The notes: generated from the sequence alone by a model not told the origin. A stretch of 64,000 nucleotides of DNA from Bdellovibrionales bacterium GWA2_49_15 (GCA_001769855.1 MEPP01000031.1:44051-108050), one strand, 5' to 3'; positions 24,662-33,370 are shown, numbered from the stretch's first letter. A program made the numbers and translations.

Positions 24662-26041
24662 ATGCGACTAGTCATTATTGATGACGACCCTACGATGGGC
24701 CCCACTCTTAAATCTGCCGTGGAAGATTCTCACGAAGTAACTCTGTTCAGTGATCCCATCGCCGGCATTGCCTTCTTGGAAAAGAATACGGTGGATTTGG
24801 TGGTCACCGATCAGAAAATGCCAGGGATGCTAGGAATCGATTTAATCAAAAAGGCCAAGGCCTTTTCTCCTGAGACATCATTTATTCTCATGACCGCCTA
24901 CGCCTCCGTTCAAGATGCCGTGACCGCACTCCAAAACGGGGCCTCCGACTATATTCTCAAGCCCCTGAACCTGACCGAGTTCGATCATCGTCTTAAAAGA
25001 ATCGAAGAAATCAGGGCCCAAGGTCGGCAGATTTCATTACGCCAGCAAAAATCCAAGGGCCTTTCACGCTTGATCGGCCAGAGTGACAATATTAAAGCGG
25101 CCAAAGAATTTGCCGCGAAAGTTGCGGACGTGCCTTCTTCCATTCTCATCTTGGGCCAAACCGGAACGGGAAAAGAGGTCCTGGCAAGATCCATTCATGA
25201 AGCGTCCAAAAAAGCTTCGGGGCCATTCGTGGCGATTAACTGTGCCACCCTTAGCAAGGAACTCATGGATTCAGAGCTGTTTGGCCACGAGAAAGGTGCC
25301 TTTACCGGGGCCGTGGACTCCAAGCAGGGTAAATTCGAGCTGGCGGAGGGGGGAACGATCTTCCTCGATGAGATCGGAGAGCTGTCCTATGAACTCCAGG
25401 CAAAGCTGTTGCGCGTTCTGCAGGAAAAAGAATTTTACCGCGTCGGTGGACAAAAAAGTATTCATTCCACCGCCAGAGTCATTGCCGCGACCCATAGGAA
25501 TCTGCTCGCCTCATCGAAGGAAGGCACTTTCCGCGAAGATTTGTTTTTCCGACTCAATGTCTTGGCCTTCACGCTTCTCCCTCTCAAAGAAAGACGACAA
25601 GATTTGAAAACTCTCATCGATTTCTTTTGGAAAGACTTGTGCCTGGAGCTCAAGCGCTATCCAAAAATGAACCCCGAAGTGGAGGCCAATCTCCTGGCCT
25701 ATGATTATCCCGGCAATATTCGCGAGCTCAAAAATATTTTAGAACGCCTCATCGTTCTCGGCGAAGCCAATAAGGAAGTCAGTCCTACGTTGCTCCCCAT
25801 GGAAGTGGCAAAAAAATCACCTTCGCCTAGCTCGGCCACCGCACCCCAGACTCTGGCCGAGGGCAAAGGACTTAATCAATTTTTGGAAGAAATCGAGTTT
25901 CGCATCATCAAAGACATTATGGAGCAGGAATCAAACAACCAAATCAAGGCGGCGAAGAGATTACAGCTCACGCGTGGGAGCCTTCAGTACAAATTGAAAA
26001 AGATGGAAGACTTAGGTCTGATTGGAGATACAAACTCTTAG
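24662..26041 (+). CDS. NtrC-family sigma-54-dependent response regulator
   Basis: A 459-residue, three-domain regulator. The receiver domain has the phosphorylation site Asp50 (VVTDQKMPG). The AAA+ domain has Walker [12 protein letters not shown], the sigma-54-contacting loop GAFTGA, Walker [12 protein letters not shown] and the R-finger region [13 protein letters not shown]-terminal Fis-type helix-turn-helix ([19 protein letters not shown]) follows. All functional motifs are intact. It is divergent from the FecR/kinase operon (52 bp) and lies between two near-consensus sigma-54 promoters (21317 and 26862), which are its most likely targets. The gene ends 5 bp before the convergent cytochrome gene. 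Confidence 0.96.
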   Translation: MRLVIIDDDPTMGPTLKSAVEDSHEVTLFSDPIAGIAFLEKNTVDLVVTDQKMPGMLGIDLIKKAKAFSPETSFILMTAYASVQDAVTALQNGASDYILKPLNLTEFDHRLKRIEEIRAQGRQISLRQQKSKGLSRLIGQSDNIKAAKEFAAKVADVPSSILILGQTGTGKEVLARSIHEASKKASGPFVAINCATLSKELMDSELFGHEKGAFTGAVDSKQGKFELAEGGTIFLDEIGELSYELQAKLLRVLQEKEFYRVGGQKSIHSTARVIAATHRNLLASSKEGTFREDLFFRLNVLAFTLLPLKERRQDLKTLIDFFWKDLCLELKRYPKMNPEVEANLLAYDYPGNIRELKNILERLIVLGEANKEVSPTLLPMEVAKKSPSPSSATAPQTLAEGKGLNQFLEEIEFRIIKDIMEQESNNQIKAAKRLQLTRGSLQYKLKKMEDLGLIGDTNS

Positions 26042-26046
26042 AATCT

Positions 26047-26382
26047 TTACTTGCGCTCGTTTAACTCAATCAGGCCGTCAGCGATGAGATTCAAATCGGC
26101 CTCAGTCCCTTTCCAGGTGAAAGCATGTTTTTTAGGACCTTTCAAAATTTCTTTTTTCATCCAGCCTTGAATCCAGATTTTGGCCCCCTTCTCATACCCC
26201 GTTACATCGGCGGAAAGATGAGACAGGTCGGGTGCCTTGCCTTTTGATTTTATTTTGAGTGCCGTGACCTTGTGGCACATGACACACTTGTTGTTTTTCA
26301 TAAGCTTGCTCAAAACTGCATCGTCTGCAATAGCGGTGTTGCCCACGAATGCGAGGGCCATAACAAAAGCGATAAATTTCAT
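26047..26382 (-). CDS. Periplasmic c-type cytochrome
   Basis: A 111-residue protein with a signal peptide (FVMALAFVGNTAIA) and one heme c site C33-VM-C36-H37. The sixth ligand could be Met in IQGWMKKEI. The size fits class I monoheme cytochromes (cytochrome c5/c551-like), with a KSKGKAPDLSHL segment in the usual proline-containing place. Convergent with the NtrC-type gene and separated from the S4-like gene by a divergent intergenic region. An electron carrier role is expected; partner unknown. Confidence 0.9.
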   Translation of the reverse strand: MKFIAFVMALAFVGNTAIADDAVLSKLMKNNKCVMCHKVTALKIKSKGKAPDLSHLSADVTGYEKGAKIWIQGWMKKEILKGPKKHAFTWKGTEADLNLIADGLIELNERK

Positions 26383-26554
26383 AAAACGTTCTCCTGAAAT
26401 GCGATTGAGAAGGCCCGTTCATTTTAGCCGATCCGAAATCTTTGACTACTATAGATAGTGCTAAGACAACTTCGCACAAAGCGTCATAGTACACTATTAA
26501 ACATCGACAAAGGAAACCCATGATGGCAGATTGCAAACAAATGGAGTCTTAAAA

Positions 26555-26812
26555 ATGTCTGACAATATCCCCGCCAAACCCGCAAACTCTGCCCGCATCG
26601 TTGTTACCTTGGATTACCCTGAAAGCCGACTGGATAATATTTTGCTCAAAACTTTGAGAGAGCAAAACGATAATATGGGACTCAAAAATCTCTCACGCGC
26701 AGGACTCAAAAAACTTTTCAGCAAGGGAAGTATTCTCATCAAAGGGCAAAGGGCCAAACCCTCTTCGTCCTTGGCCAAAGGCACGACTTACATCGATATC
26801 TTGGGTGCTTAA
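26555..26812 (+). CDS. Small protein with S4-like RNA-binding segment
   Basis: ATG 26555 is preferred over TTG 26531 because GGAG lies 8 nt before it. The 85-residue product begins with a Pro/Ala-rich stretch, then RLDNILLKTLREQNDNMGLKNLSRAGLKKLFSKGSILIKGQRAKPSSSL. The L-S-R/K-x-x-L-I/F-x-x-G-x-I-x-V/I-N/K-G pattern is typical of the S4 domain found at the N-terminus of RluA-type pseudouridine synthases and Hsp15. No catalytic domain follows, so it may be a stand-alone S4 protein acting on RNA or ribosomes. Pattern-based call. Confidence 0.65.
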   Translation: MSDNIPAKPANSARIVVTLDYPESRLDNILLKTLREQNDNMGLKNLSRAGLKKLFSKGSILIKGQRAKPSSSLAKGTTYIDILGA

Positions 26813-26861
26813 TTCCCAGCGGCCCAAACCTCGTAATTTACCGAAAAGACATCCGTTTGAC

Positions 26862-26877
26862 TGGCACCCTTCTTGCT
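26862..26877 (+). promoter_or_regulatory. Sigma-54 promoter upstream of the 57-residue gene
   Basis: TGGCAC-N5-TTGCT is an exact match to the -24/-12 consensus with correct spacing (GG at 26863-26864, GC at 26875-26876). Transcription would begin around 26888, just before the AAAGGAG ribosome binding site and ATG 26904. The NtrC-type activator gene ends 820 bp upstream. Confidence 0.85.
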
Positions 26878-26903
26878 CTTAAAAACAGCAAAAGGAGATC
26901 GCC

Positions 26904-27077
26904 ATGAAAAAGCATTCTGAAGAAACCTTGAATTACAAACAACTCAAGAAGCAGTTCCTGAAAAAAAGCCTAGAAATCAAAATAGCTGACCGGGCAAGCC
27001 AGGAGAAAATTGTGAGTGAGCGGGAGTTAAAACAAGTGGCCGGAAAACATCGCCATTTCATGCTTCATTTGGATTAA
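26904..27077 (+). CDS. Small basic protein, 57 residues, sigma-54-driven
   Basis: The ORF has a near-perfect ribosome binding site (AAAAGGAG, 5-6 nt before ATG) and a consensus sigma-54 promoter 42 bp upstream. The product is highly charged and helical in character, with many Lys and Glu plus several His (KKHSEE, KKQFLKKSLEIK, GKHRHFMLHLD), and no signal peptide or Cys. No family recognised. A small cytoplasmic regulator or nucleic-acid-binding peptide is possible but not shown. It is probably translated, because promoter, ribosome binding site and a clean frame coincide. Confidence 0.78.
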   Translation: MKKHSEETLNYKQLKKQFLKKSLEIKIADRASQEKIVSERELKQVAGKHRHFMLHLD

Positions 27078-27355
27078 AACCTGCATCTGCTTAAATTTAA
27101 GCACCGCCTTGTCCGCCAGTCAGGGCCGTTATGTCACCTGACAAAGTGTTGGAGATGTTCATTGAGAAGATAAAATCATCTCTGAAAAAAGCAAAGATCA
27201 GCGCACGTCAAGAGAAACCGGAGACACCGACTCGGTCATCCTTAAAAAATCTTACTATCGTCTTTTTCAAACCATTTTTATTGCATTTCGTTGGAAGTGA
27301 ATTCGGGAGCAACATATAATCGCTGGTAACTCACAATGCCTTAGGAGGTTGTTTC

Positions 27356-27955
27356 ATGCAATTTTTGAAATGTTTACTCTTTGTTGTTCCCTTTTTCTGT
27401 GTCAGCGCCTTCGCCAGTGTGGAAGGATTATTTCATGTCGAGACACCTTTTTCCTATACCAAGGGAAGTAAAACTCTGACGGTGCCGGCGGGAGATTACA
27501 AGGCGGATTTGAAGACGCGAAGCTCGTCCATGACCCTAAAATTCAAAGACCAGGCGGGAGAAAAACATAAAGTAAAAATGTCCGTGCCGCGAAATTCTAT
27601 GCCTTCGCGAAACGGCACCTTCCACTATGAGAGTACTCAAGTCGAACAGCCTTTTGATCTCTCAGGTCAAATTGCCACTCAAGAAGAGCGCCGCCCAACC
27701 CAGTCGCGTTATGAAACCTGCACCTATCAACGGCCAATACAGGTCTGCACCATTGACCCCACCGGCCGTCGCATTTGTCGTCTTGAGTACCAAACGGTCC
27801 AGGGCCATCACCAGGTGCTCTTTCACTATCTCATCTCCACCAGCGCAACGCTTGTCACGCTGGAAGGTGCCACAGACCGCAGTCTCCTAGGGAATTTCTC
27901 GGGAACCCAAACGGTACAATATATCGTGAATGAGTACACCGGGCCGTGCCAGTAG
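27356..27955 (+). CDS. Secreted protein of unknown function
   Basis: A 199-residue protein with a very strong ribosome binding site (TTAGGAGG, 7 nt) and a signal peptide ending near SAFA-SVEG. The mature region begins with a compact beta-like segment (SKTLTVPAGDYKADLKTRSSSMTLKFKDQAG). The C-terminal half has four Cys and the segments YETCTYQRPIQVCTID and RRICRLEYQTVQG. No known domain recognised. Likely periplasmic or surface-associated with disulfides. Convergent with the HEAT-repeat gene two bases later. Confidence 0.8.
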   Translation: MQFLKCLLFVVPFFCVSAFASVEGLFHVETPFSYTKGSKTLTVPAGDYKADLKTRSSSMTLKFKDQAGEKHKVKMSVPRNSMPSRNGTFHYESTQVEQPFDLSGQIATQEERRPTQSRYETCTYQRPIQVCTIDPTGRRICRLEYQTVQGHHQVLFHYLISTSATLVTLEGATDRSLLGNFSGTQTVQYIVNEYTGPCQ

Positions 27956-27957
27956 AA

Positions 27958-28425
27958 CTATTTTACGCCTAGCTCTTCCAGCGCATATTTGGCCATCGTC
28001 TTAACTGACTCATCCTTATCTTGCAGCATCTTCTTCAAGGTTGCTGCAACTTGAGGATGGGTCTTCTCGCATCGTTTGAGACCGGAGACGGTGGCCTGTC
28101 GAACGGGAATGGCCTTATCTTGAAATGACTTTCCCAACAGCTCCGCATTTGATTTAACCACCCCGCACATATCCCCCAAGGCCGAGGCGGCGTTGGCCCG
28201 GCGCTCGGATGACTTGTCCTTCATCAAAATTTCTCCCAACTCTTTGGATAACTTAGTTTTTTCAGCTTCCGGCAGCTGCTGCATTTCATCTAAGGCCTTA
28301 TTGTATTCCTCATCGTAGTCAACCTTGGTGTTCATAGTGACTACGCGCTCCGCAAGAGTCTTGGAGGCGGCAAAGGTTTGAGCAGAAAGCAAAACGGCAA
28401 CAAAAATGGCCATTATAATTTTCAT
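27958..28425 (-). CDS. Exported HEAT-repeat protein
   Basis: A 155-residue protein with a signal peptide (IIMAIFVAVLLSAQTFA) and an all-helical body. Repeating units such as RRANAASALGDMCGVV, IPVRQATVSGLKRCEKTHPQVAATLKKML and DESVKTMAKYALEELGV follow the HEAT/PBS-lyase-type pattern of about 30 residues. Such proteins scaffold protein-protein contacts; here it would work in the periplasm. Partner unknown. Confidence 0.82.
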   Translation of the reverse strand: MKIIMAIFVAVLLSAQTFAASKTLAERVVTMNTKVDYDEEYNKALDEMQQLPEAEKTKLSKELGEILMKDKSSERRANAASALGDMCGVVKSNAELLGKSFQDKAIPVRQATVSGLKRCEKTHPQVAATLKKMLQDKDESVKTMAKYALEELGVK

Positions 28426-28563
28426 GGTGGCTCCTTAGTTATAATTTAATTCTTGCCGGTCCCGCCAAGTTTGGAAAGATTTTTTTTGCCTTCAATCTTG
28501 TAGTCGCATGTCAAACTTTCAGCTATCATGGCGGCAACACACTCCAACCCAGGGGACACACAC

Positions 28564-29769
28564 ATGGCCAACAAACTCGACCGTATTTCCTTTGGTAAAA
28601 TTGTTCAGATCCGTGAGCGCCTTCTCAAAACTCAAGCCAGCGGGAAAAAAGTTTTTCGTTTTGAATCTGGCGATCCAAGCTTCAGTGTTTCTGACCCGGT
28701 TATTGCGGCCATCCGCCAGGCGGCAGAGGCAGGCAAGACTCACTACATTCCCAATGACGGAATTCCTGAATTGAAAAAGGAACTCCAGGGCAAACTGGAA
28801 AATAAAAACAAAATTAAACTCCCCAGCTCGGATTATATTTATGTCACGAACGGTGCCATGCACGCCCTCTACCTGGTCTGGCAATGCCTGCTTGAACCGG
28901 GTGATGAGGTCATCGTCCCCGATCCCATGTGGACGGAGGCGGTGGAAAATATCCGGTTGGCCGAAGCGACGCCGGTGCAAATTATTCTCTCCCACGAAGA
29001 CGGATATCGCTACGATCCCAAAAAAATCGCCGCCAAAATCAACGCCAAGACCAAAGCCATTTTTGTCAACTCACCTCACAATCCAACTGGCTCGGTCGCC
29101 AGTCGAGAGACCCTCATGGAAATTTTGGAACTGGCAAAACAGCACAATCTTTTCATCGTGACTGATGAGGCCTACGAAGACGTCGTCTATGATGCCAAAC
29201 ATTTTTCCATCGCCGCCTTAGCGCAGGAAAAATACAAGGGCGCGGAAGGCGAGGCCTTGCAACGAAAAATTATTAGCATTTACTCGTTTTCAAAATCCTA
29301 TGCCATGAGTGGCCTGCGCATTGGCTATCTCGTAACGCTTGACGACTCGGTCCGTGAGCGAATTTCCAAACTTCTCCGCTGCACCATCAATGGCGTGAAC
29401 AGTATCGCCCAATGGGCCGCCATTGCCGCCGTTCGCACTCCGGTCGATCACCTAGAGGGAATGAAAAAGGAATATCGCGAACGCCGCAAGTTAATGCTTG
29501 ATGCTCTGACCGGTATTCCCGGCCTTCATCCTTTTGCACCCGACGGGGCGTTCTATCTCTGGTGCAAGGTCGATCCTAAGCTCTATCAACGACTCGGAGT
29601 AAAAAACGCCGATGAGGTCTCCAATGCTCTGGCGGAAAAAGGTATAGGGAGCGCACCCGGCGACAGCTTTGGGCTTCACTGTCACGATGCGATTCGCTTC
29701 GCCTATAGCTGCGCGACTCCCATGGTGGTCGAGGGCACGGCCGAGCTGGCGCGCTTTTTTGGAAAGTAA
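28564..29769 (+). CDS. PLP-dependent aminotransferase, class I/II
   Basis: ATG 28564 is preferred over 28528 because AGGGGAC precedes it and the family starts near this point. The 401-residue protein shows the fold-type I features: VFRFESGDPSFSV N-terminal segment, VTNGAMHALYLVWQ, NSPHNPTGSV (PLP/substrate contact), VTDEAYEDVVYD (Asp binding the pyridine nitrogen), PLP Lys in YSFSKSYAMSGLRIGY, and Arg in the C-terminal domain (DAIRFAYSCA) for the carboxylate. Resembles aspartate/aromatic aminotransferases of the AspC/PatA group; exact substrate cannot be told. Monocistronic by context. Confidence 0.93.
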   Translation: MANKLDRISFGKIVQIRERLLKTQASGKKVFRFESGDPSFSVSDPVIAAIRQAAEAGKTHYIPNDGIPELKKELQGKLENKNKIKLPSSDYIYVTNGAMHALYLVWQCLLEPGDEVIVPDPMWTEAVENIRLAEATPVQIILSHEDGYRYDPKKIAAKINAKTKAIFVNSPHNPTGSVASRETLMEILELAKQHNLFIVTDEAYEDVVYDAKHFSIAALAQEKYKGAEGEALQRKIISIYSFSKSYAMSGLRIGYLVTLDDSVRERISKLLRCTINGVNSIAQWAAIAAVRTPVDHLEGMKKEYRERRKLMLDALTGIPGLHPFAPDGAFYLWCKVDPKLYQRLGVKNADEVSNALAEKGIGSAPGDSFGLHCHDAIRFAYSCATPMVVEGTAELARFFGK

Positions 29770-29886
29770 AAGCTATTCCAGTAACATTGCAGTTCATTTT
29801 AGTCGGCCATAAAAATTTATTATATTTGCCGTGCCCTGTTGTACAATTTCCTAACGCAATATTTTTTAAAAGTGAGGGGTCGTCAG

Positions 29887-30663
29887 ATGATTAGATTTTT
29901 CCCATTCTTGGTTGCCGGTTTCCTGATAGTGCTTCCTTCCCTAGTCAAGGCCGACGGGGATGACACGGCCAATGATTTGGCCCGCGATGAAGTTGCCGCA
30001 ATCAAAAAAAAATTAGTGACCGCCCAGACCGCTCTTGGTGCACCTCCTGAAGGCTATACCCGCACCCGGGAGGATTTTGATCTACCCACGAGTGGCAACA
30101 CTAGCGGCGGAAAAATGTATCCGATCAACTCTGGCGTAAGAGAGGAGTATGGTAGCAAGGCAAAGAAAGAGGGAGAAGCCAACCAGAAAAAATTGGAAGC
30201 TGATTTTCAGCAAAAATACGCCGAAGCCATGGCCAAAAATGACATTGAAGCCATAGGTAAACTTAGCATGGAGATGCAGCAGGGTGCCGCGCAAAATATG
30301 GCCGCTATGTCCACTCCCAAAGAACCGATAACAGTACAAATCCACTTCAATTCCAATCCCTACGATGCCATCGATCCGGATGCCGTGGTCATGGAAAAAC
30401 CAGGTGTCATTGCCTTGAAGAAAAAAAACCAGTCAGAAGAGAGCAAAGGCAAAGTCTCGCTTTATTTTGATCCCGTTATTCTCAAAGACACCAAAAAACT
30501 TTCTAAAATTGAATTGAGAAGCCCCGAAGGCGGAATTGCAAAAAAACTGGCCGTTTTCAATATTGCCATCAATCTTGAAGGTCCTCTGGAAGCTGCAGAG
30601 GCGTGGGCCAAAAAGATAGATACAAAAGCGATCCTTGGACTTATTGATGGCGCTTCAAAGTAG
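29887..30663 (+). CDS. Exported protein of unknown function
   Basis: ATG 29887 gives a signal peptide (IRFFPFLVAGFLIVLPSLVKA) and follows GTGAGGGG; an upstream in-frame start at 29839 would precede it with a non-signal extension. The 258-residue product has a Lys/Glu-rich helical middle (SKAKKEGEANQKKLEADFQQKYAEAMAK around residues 95-125) and a beta-like C-terminal half. No domain recognised. It ends in a perfect 11-bp hairpin that overlaps the stop codon and separates it from the convergent coiled-coil gene. Confidence 0.78.
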   Translation: MIRFFPFLVAGFLIVLPSLVKADGDDTANDLARDEVAAIKKKLVTAQTALGAPPEGYTRTREDFDLPTSGNTSGGKMYPINSGVREEYGSKAKKEGEANQKKLEADFQQKYAEAMAKNDIEAIGKLSMEMQQGAAQNMAAMSTPKEPITVQIHFNSNPYDAIDPDAVVMEKPGVIALKKKNQSEESKGKVSLYFDPVILKDTKKLSKIELRSPEGGIAKKLAVFNIAINLEGPLEAAEAWAKKIDTKAILGLIDGASK

Positions 30664-30673
30664 AAGCGCCATC
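30646..30673. terminator. Bidirectional hairpin between convergent genes
   Basis: GATGGCGCTTC (30646-30656) and GAAGCGCCATC (30663-30673) form a perfect 11-bp stem with a 6-nt loop that includes the end of the upstream coding region and its TAG. No long T run follows on the plus strand. It probably acts as a transcription barrier or mRNA 3' stabiliser. Confidence 0.65.
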
Positions 30674-30688
30674 TGTCGTAAATAAAGT

Positions 30689-31153
30689 TCAGATTTTTTC
30701 TGAGTCCTTGTCTTGTTTGTTCTTACGCCGGCCCTTAAACTGCTCCCGAATCGCTTCGCGATTTGACTTAAGGAGCGCCATGTATTTTTGACGAATTTGT
30801 TTTATCTCTTCGCGATGGGCCTGTCGGCGCTGTTTCATGTTTTCCTTGAAGGCCATCTGCTTTTGCTTAAGACTTTCTCTCACCGCTTTATTTTTTTCTT
30901 TATTACCCGGACTGAGGCCTTCAGTAACAGACTTGGCTTCCATGATTTGGCTCTTGCCCAGATCGTAAATCTCGTTTTCAAAGGCAATCCTTTTACTATG
31001 AATTTCTTCCAGCATCTGAAGGCGGAGTTCCAGATTCTTGCTTCCTAGCTCTTTGAATTTATTTTGCACGTCCTGAGGAATTTCGCGGGGAACCTCCTTG
31101 GAAATCGCGCTGAATGCCCATAAGATGGAAAGGATACTTAATATTTTTAGCAT
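30689..31153 (-). CDS. Exported basic coiled-coil protein (Spy/CpxP-like by size and character)
   Basis: A 154-residue protein with a signal peptide (ILSILSILWAFSAIS) and an extended, highly charged helical body with repeating Lys/Arg/Gln (KQKQMAFKENMKQRRQAHREEIKQ) and a Lys-rich tail. Size and all-helical composition recall periplasmic Spy/CpxP-type chaperone-like proteins, but the LTxxQ motif is not clear. It is transcribed divergently from an ECF sigma gene across a 12-bp palindrome, so it may be a target or regulator in that stress circuit. Confidence 0.72.
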   Translation of the reverse strand: MLKILSILSILWAFSAISKEVPREIPQDVQNKFKELGSKNLELRLQMLEEIHSKRIAFENEIYDLGKSQIMEAKSVTEGLSPGNKEKNKAVRESLKQKQMAFKENMKQRRQAHREEIKQIRQKYMALLKSNREAIREQFKGRRKNKQDKDSEKI

Positions 31154-31195
31154 GTTGCCCTCCTGTTGCTTTATATACGGGTGGGTCGCAAAAAG

Positions 31196-31207
31196 GTGTC
31201 ATGACAC
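31196..31207. promoter_or_regulatory. Palindromic operator-like site between divergent genes
   Basis: GTGTCATGACAC is a perfect 12-bp palindrome flanked by A4 on the left and T4 on the right (one mismatch between). It sits midway between the starts of the coiled-coil gene (31153) and the ECF sigma gene (31239), where a dimeric regulator could control both. Confidence 0.5.
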
Positions 31208-31238
31208 TTTTTTCAACAATATCCGTATCTATAGGATT

Positions 31239-31793
31239 ATGTCGATTTTAAATAAAATATTTCACCCCAGCGATGAATCTTTGATGGAAGAGGTGAAACA
31301 GCGAAATTCAAAGGCCTATTTTGAACTCTTCACCCGCTATCAAAAAGGAGTTTATAACTTTGCCTTATCTTATGCCCATCGCCCCGAGGTTGCGGCCGAA
31401 ATTACCCAAGAATGCTTTTTGAAGTTGATGACCAAGGCCGTGACTTTTGAGCAGGGCAAAATTTTCAGACCGTGGTTTTGGAGCCTGGTCCGCAATCAAT
31501 GTCATGACTGGTATCGCAAAGAAAAAGGTGAATATCTCGACGAAAACTTCACTGAAGAAGAGGAAGACAAAACAGATGAAATGTTTTTGCAGCTGTTCCA
31601 GAAGAATCAGCGTCAACAGATTTGGGAGACCCTGGCGCTTCTCCAAACCTCCGAGAGAGAAATTTTACTCCTTTGGTTGGAGGACCTGAGCTATCTGGAG
31701 ATGGCCGAGGTTATGGGCAAGTCGCAGGATGGTGTTAAGGGATTACTTAAGCGTTCCAAGCAGAAATTTGCAAAGCTGTGGGAGGAGAAATGA
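31239..31793 (+). CDS. ECF-type RNA polymerase sigma factor
   Basis: ATG 31239 (with TAGGA upstream) is chosen; the in-frame extension to 31098 lies in the divergent neighbour and would add a non-sigma N-terminus. The 184-residue product has sigma-70 region 2 (NFALSYAHRPEVAAEITQECFLKLM, FRPWFWSLVRNQCHDWYRKEKGEY) and region 4 (LLLWLEDLSYLEMAEVMGKSQDGVKGLLKRSKQKF), with no regions 1 or 3, as in ECF factors. An acidic linker (FTEEEEDKTDEMF) joins them. The stop overlaps the next gene by 4 nt (ATGA), typical for a sigma/anti-sigma pair. Confidence 0.93.
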   Translation: MSILNKIFHPSDESLMEEVKQRNSKAYFELFTRYQKGVYNFALSYAHRPEVAAEITQECFLKLMTKAVTFEQGKIFRPWFWSLVRNQCHDWYRKEKGEYLDENFTEEEEDKTDEMFLQLFQKNQRQQIWETLALLQTSEREILLLWLEDLSYLEMAEVMGKSQDGVKGLLKRSKQKFAKLWEEK

Positions 31794-32095
31794 AGAATAA
31801 AATAAAAAAACAATTATATTTTGCCCCGCCCTCCTCCATCAAAACTAACTTGCAGGAGAAGCTATTTCCCAAGCAGGGATTTGCTCACTGGAAATTACTT
31901 TTTACCTCCATCACCGCATGTTGCCTCCTTGCTTTGATGACCTACCAATATCTCAACGTTCCCGCGATAGATGAGTCGTATGTGGAATCATTTTTCATGG
32001 CCGAAGAGATGCTGGATGAGGGTCTGGGTGAATATACTGATGAATATACAACGGCAACGGAACAGGAGGATGAATCCACGGAAGCCTTAATCTAA
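31790..32095 (+). CDS. Small single-pass membrane protein, putative anti-sigma
   Basis: ATG 31790 overlaps the sigma stop by 4 nt and follows GGAGGAGA. The 101-residue product has a short basic cytoplasmic N-terminus (about 39 residues), one membrane helix (WKLLFTSITACCLLALMTYQYL) and a short, strongly acidic periplasmic tail. It lacks the HxxxCxxC zinc anti-sigma motif and is shorter than most anti-sigma factors. The coupling with the sigma gene is the main argument for an anti-sigma role. Confidence 0.7.
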   Translation: MKNKIKKQLYFAPPSSIKTNLQEKLFPKQGFAHWKLLFTSITACCLLALMTYQYLNVPAIDESYVESFFMAEEMLDEGLGEYTDEYTTATEQEDESTEALI

Positions 32096-32545
32096 GATGG
32101 CTCCGCGCGCCACGCGCGCCACCGACGAGTGCCAGGAGCCTTATCAATAGATCATTCGATCCAAAATACAGTAAATGTACATCGCTCCTTTTTACCCCAA
32201 GCAATACATTTTAGCTTCCACACTCCGTAGAGTAGCAATGCTCCATTAGGACGTTCTAGAAATTCGGAAATATTCTTTATCGTTTCATTTTTGAAACAAA
32301 ATGATTATTTTACTATTTTTTTCTTGCGGTGTTATTACTACAACTTTTTTTAAGTGGGATTGCACTTCGAGGACCGCTCACAACGCATCCTTAAACCTCT
32401 CCATTTCGCCTTTGGCTGATCTCTGCACTCCTTATGGTGAAACTTCCTGAAAGAAAATTCCAAAGAAGTAAGAGGTGCATTTCTGCGCGAAAAATTTTGC
32501 TCCAAAAATCGTGGTAGGATACCGTCCAATTCACAGGAGGACGAC
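32096..32545. other. 450-bp intergenic region
   Basis: No convincing coding region. A GC-rich hairpin follows the anti-sigma gene: GGCTCC (32099-32104) with GGAGCC (32135-32140), enclosing GCGCG-CCA-CGCGC; no T run follows. A second small stem, GTTTCA-TTTT-TGAAAC, lies at 32282-32297 in an AT-rich stretch. GCGCGAAAAA at 32485-32494 recurs in similar form upstream of the HNH paralogue at 48316. The ribosome binding site of the HNH gene (AGGAGG) ends the region. Confidence 0.6.
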
Positions 32546-33370
32546 ATGAATCTAAAAAAAATAAGCGACAAAAATCTACACGAGAGCACCCTGGCGGCAG
32601 CAAAAAAAGAAAAGCTTAGTACCCTGGAATTGCTCCGGCATCTTGCGGAGGTGCAAAGGCGCGTGCTCTATGCGGAGTACGGATATTCGACCTTACAAAA
32701 ATATGTCATGCGCGAGCTTGGATATTCTGAAGCCGAAAGCTGGACGCGAATACAGGCCATGAAGCTGATTCGCACCTCGGAACTTGCCGAAGCGAAAATC
32801 GCGGAAGGGTCACTCTCGCTTTCCAATGCCGCCGAAGTGCAAAAGCATATCCAAGAATTTAATTTTACGATGCCAGATAAGATTGCGGAAACAATCAATC
32901 TTGCAACTCGAAAATCCCATCGAGAACTTGTGCAAGAACTCGACGACCAGGCAGGCCGTGAGAAAAGCGAGAAGAAAATTATTTTACCAAAGCGACTTTT
33001 AGAAAAAATGGCAAAGCTCAATAAATTACTCGATGCCAAAATGACCGAGCTTGAATTGATTGAAACACTCCTTGATAAAGAAATTCGCGAATGCGAAGTG
33101 CGCCCTTCTAGGACGTCCCAGGCGGATTGCGTCAAGCCAACACGCTATCTTCCCGTGCGAGTCCGCAGGTCCGTCATGACTCGCGCCAATCATCAGTGTG
33201 AGTTCAGAGATAAAAATGCCAAACGTTGTGGCGAGCGACGTCATCTCCAATTTGATCACATCAAACCGTTTGCCTTAGGCGGTGACCGAAGCGAGAAAAA
33301 TCTCCAACTCCTATGTCCTGCCCACAATCAGAGAAGAATGATCAAGACCTTTGGAGCACGAGATCGTTAA
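32546..33370 (+). CDS. HNH endonuclease-domain protein (DUF222-like N-terminus)
   Basis: A 274-residue protein with a strong ribosome binding site (AGGAGGACGAC). The N-terminal about 180 residues are helical, with the LLRHLAEVQRRVLYAEYGYSTLQKYVMRELGYSEAE pattern split over residues 28-65. The C-terminal HNH domain has CEFRDKNAKRCGERRHLQFDHIKPFALGG and LLCPAHNQRR, with Cys, His and Asn at metal and active-site positions. The protein at 47501-48316 is a clear homologue with the same two-part plan. The family is multicopy in Bdellovibrio-like genomes; the biological role is unknown. Not next to any recognisable mobile element. Confidence 0.88.
   Translation: MNLKKISDKNLHESTLAAAKKEKLSTLELLRHLAEVQRRVLYAEYGYSTLQKYVMRELGYSEAESWTRIQAMKLIRTSELAEAKIAEGSLSLSNAAEVQKHIQEFNFTMPDKIAETINLATRKSHRELVQELDDQAGREKSEKKIILPKRLLEKMAKLNKLLDAKMTELELIETLLDKEIRECEVRPSRTSQADCVKPTRYLPVRVRRSVMTRANHQCEFRDKNAKRCGERRHLQFDHIKPFALGGDRSEKNLQLLCPAHNQRRMIKTFGARDR

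Noticed and set aside
27131..27319. 62-residue frame between the 57-residue gene and the secreted protein
   Set aside because: No ribosome binding site, no recognised pattern, and composition like noncoding sequence.
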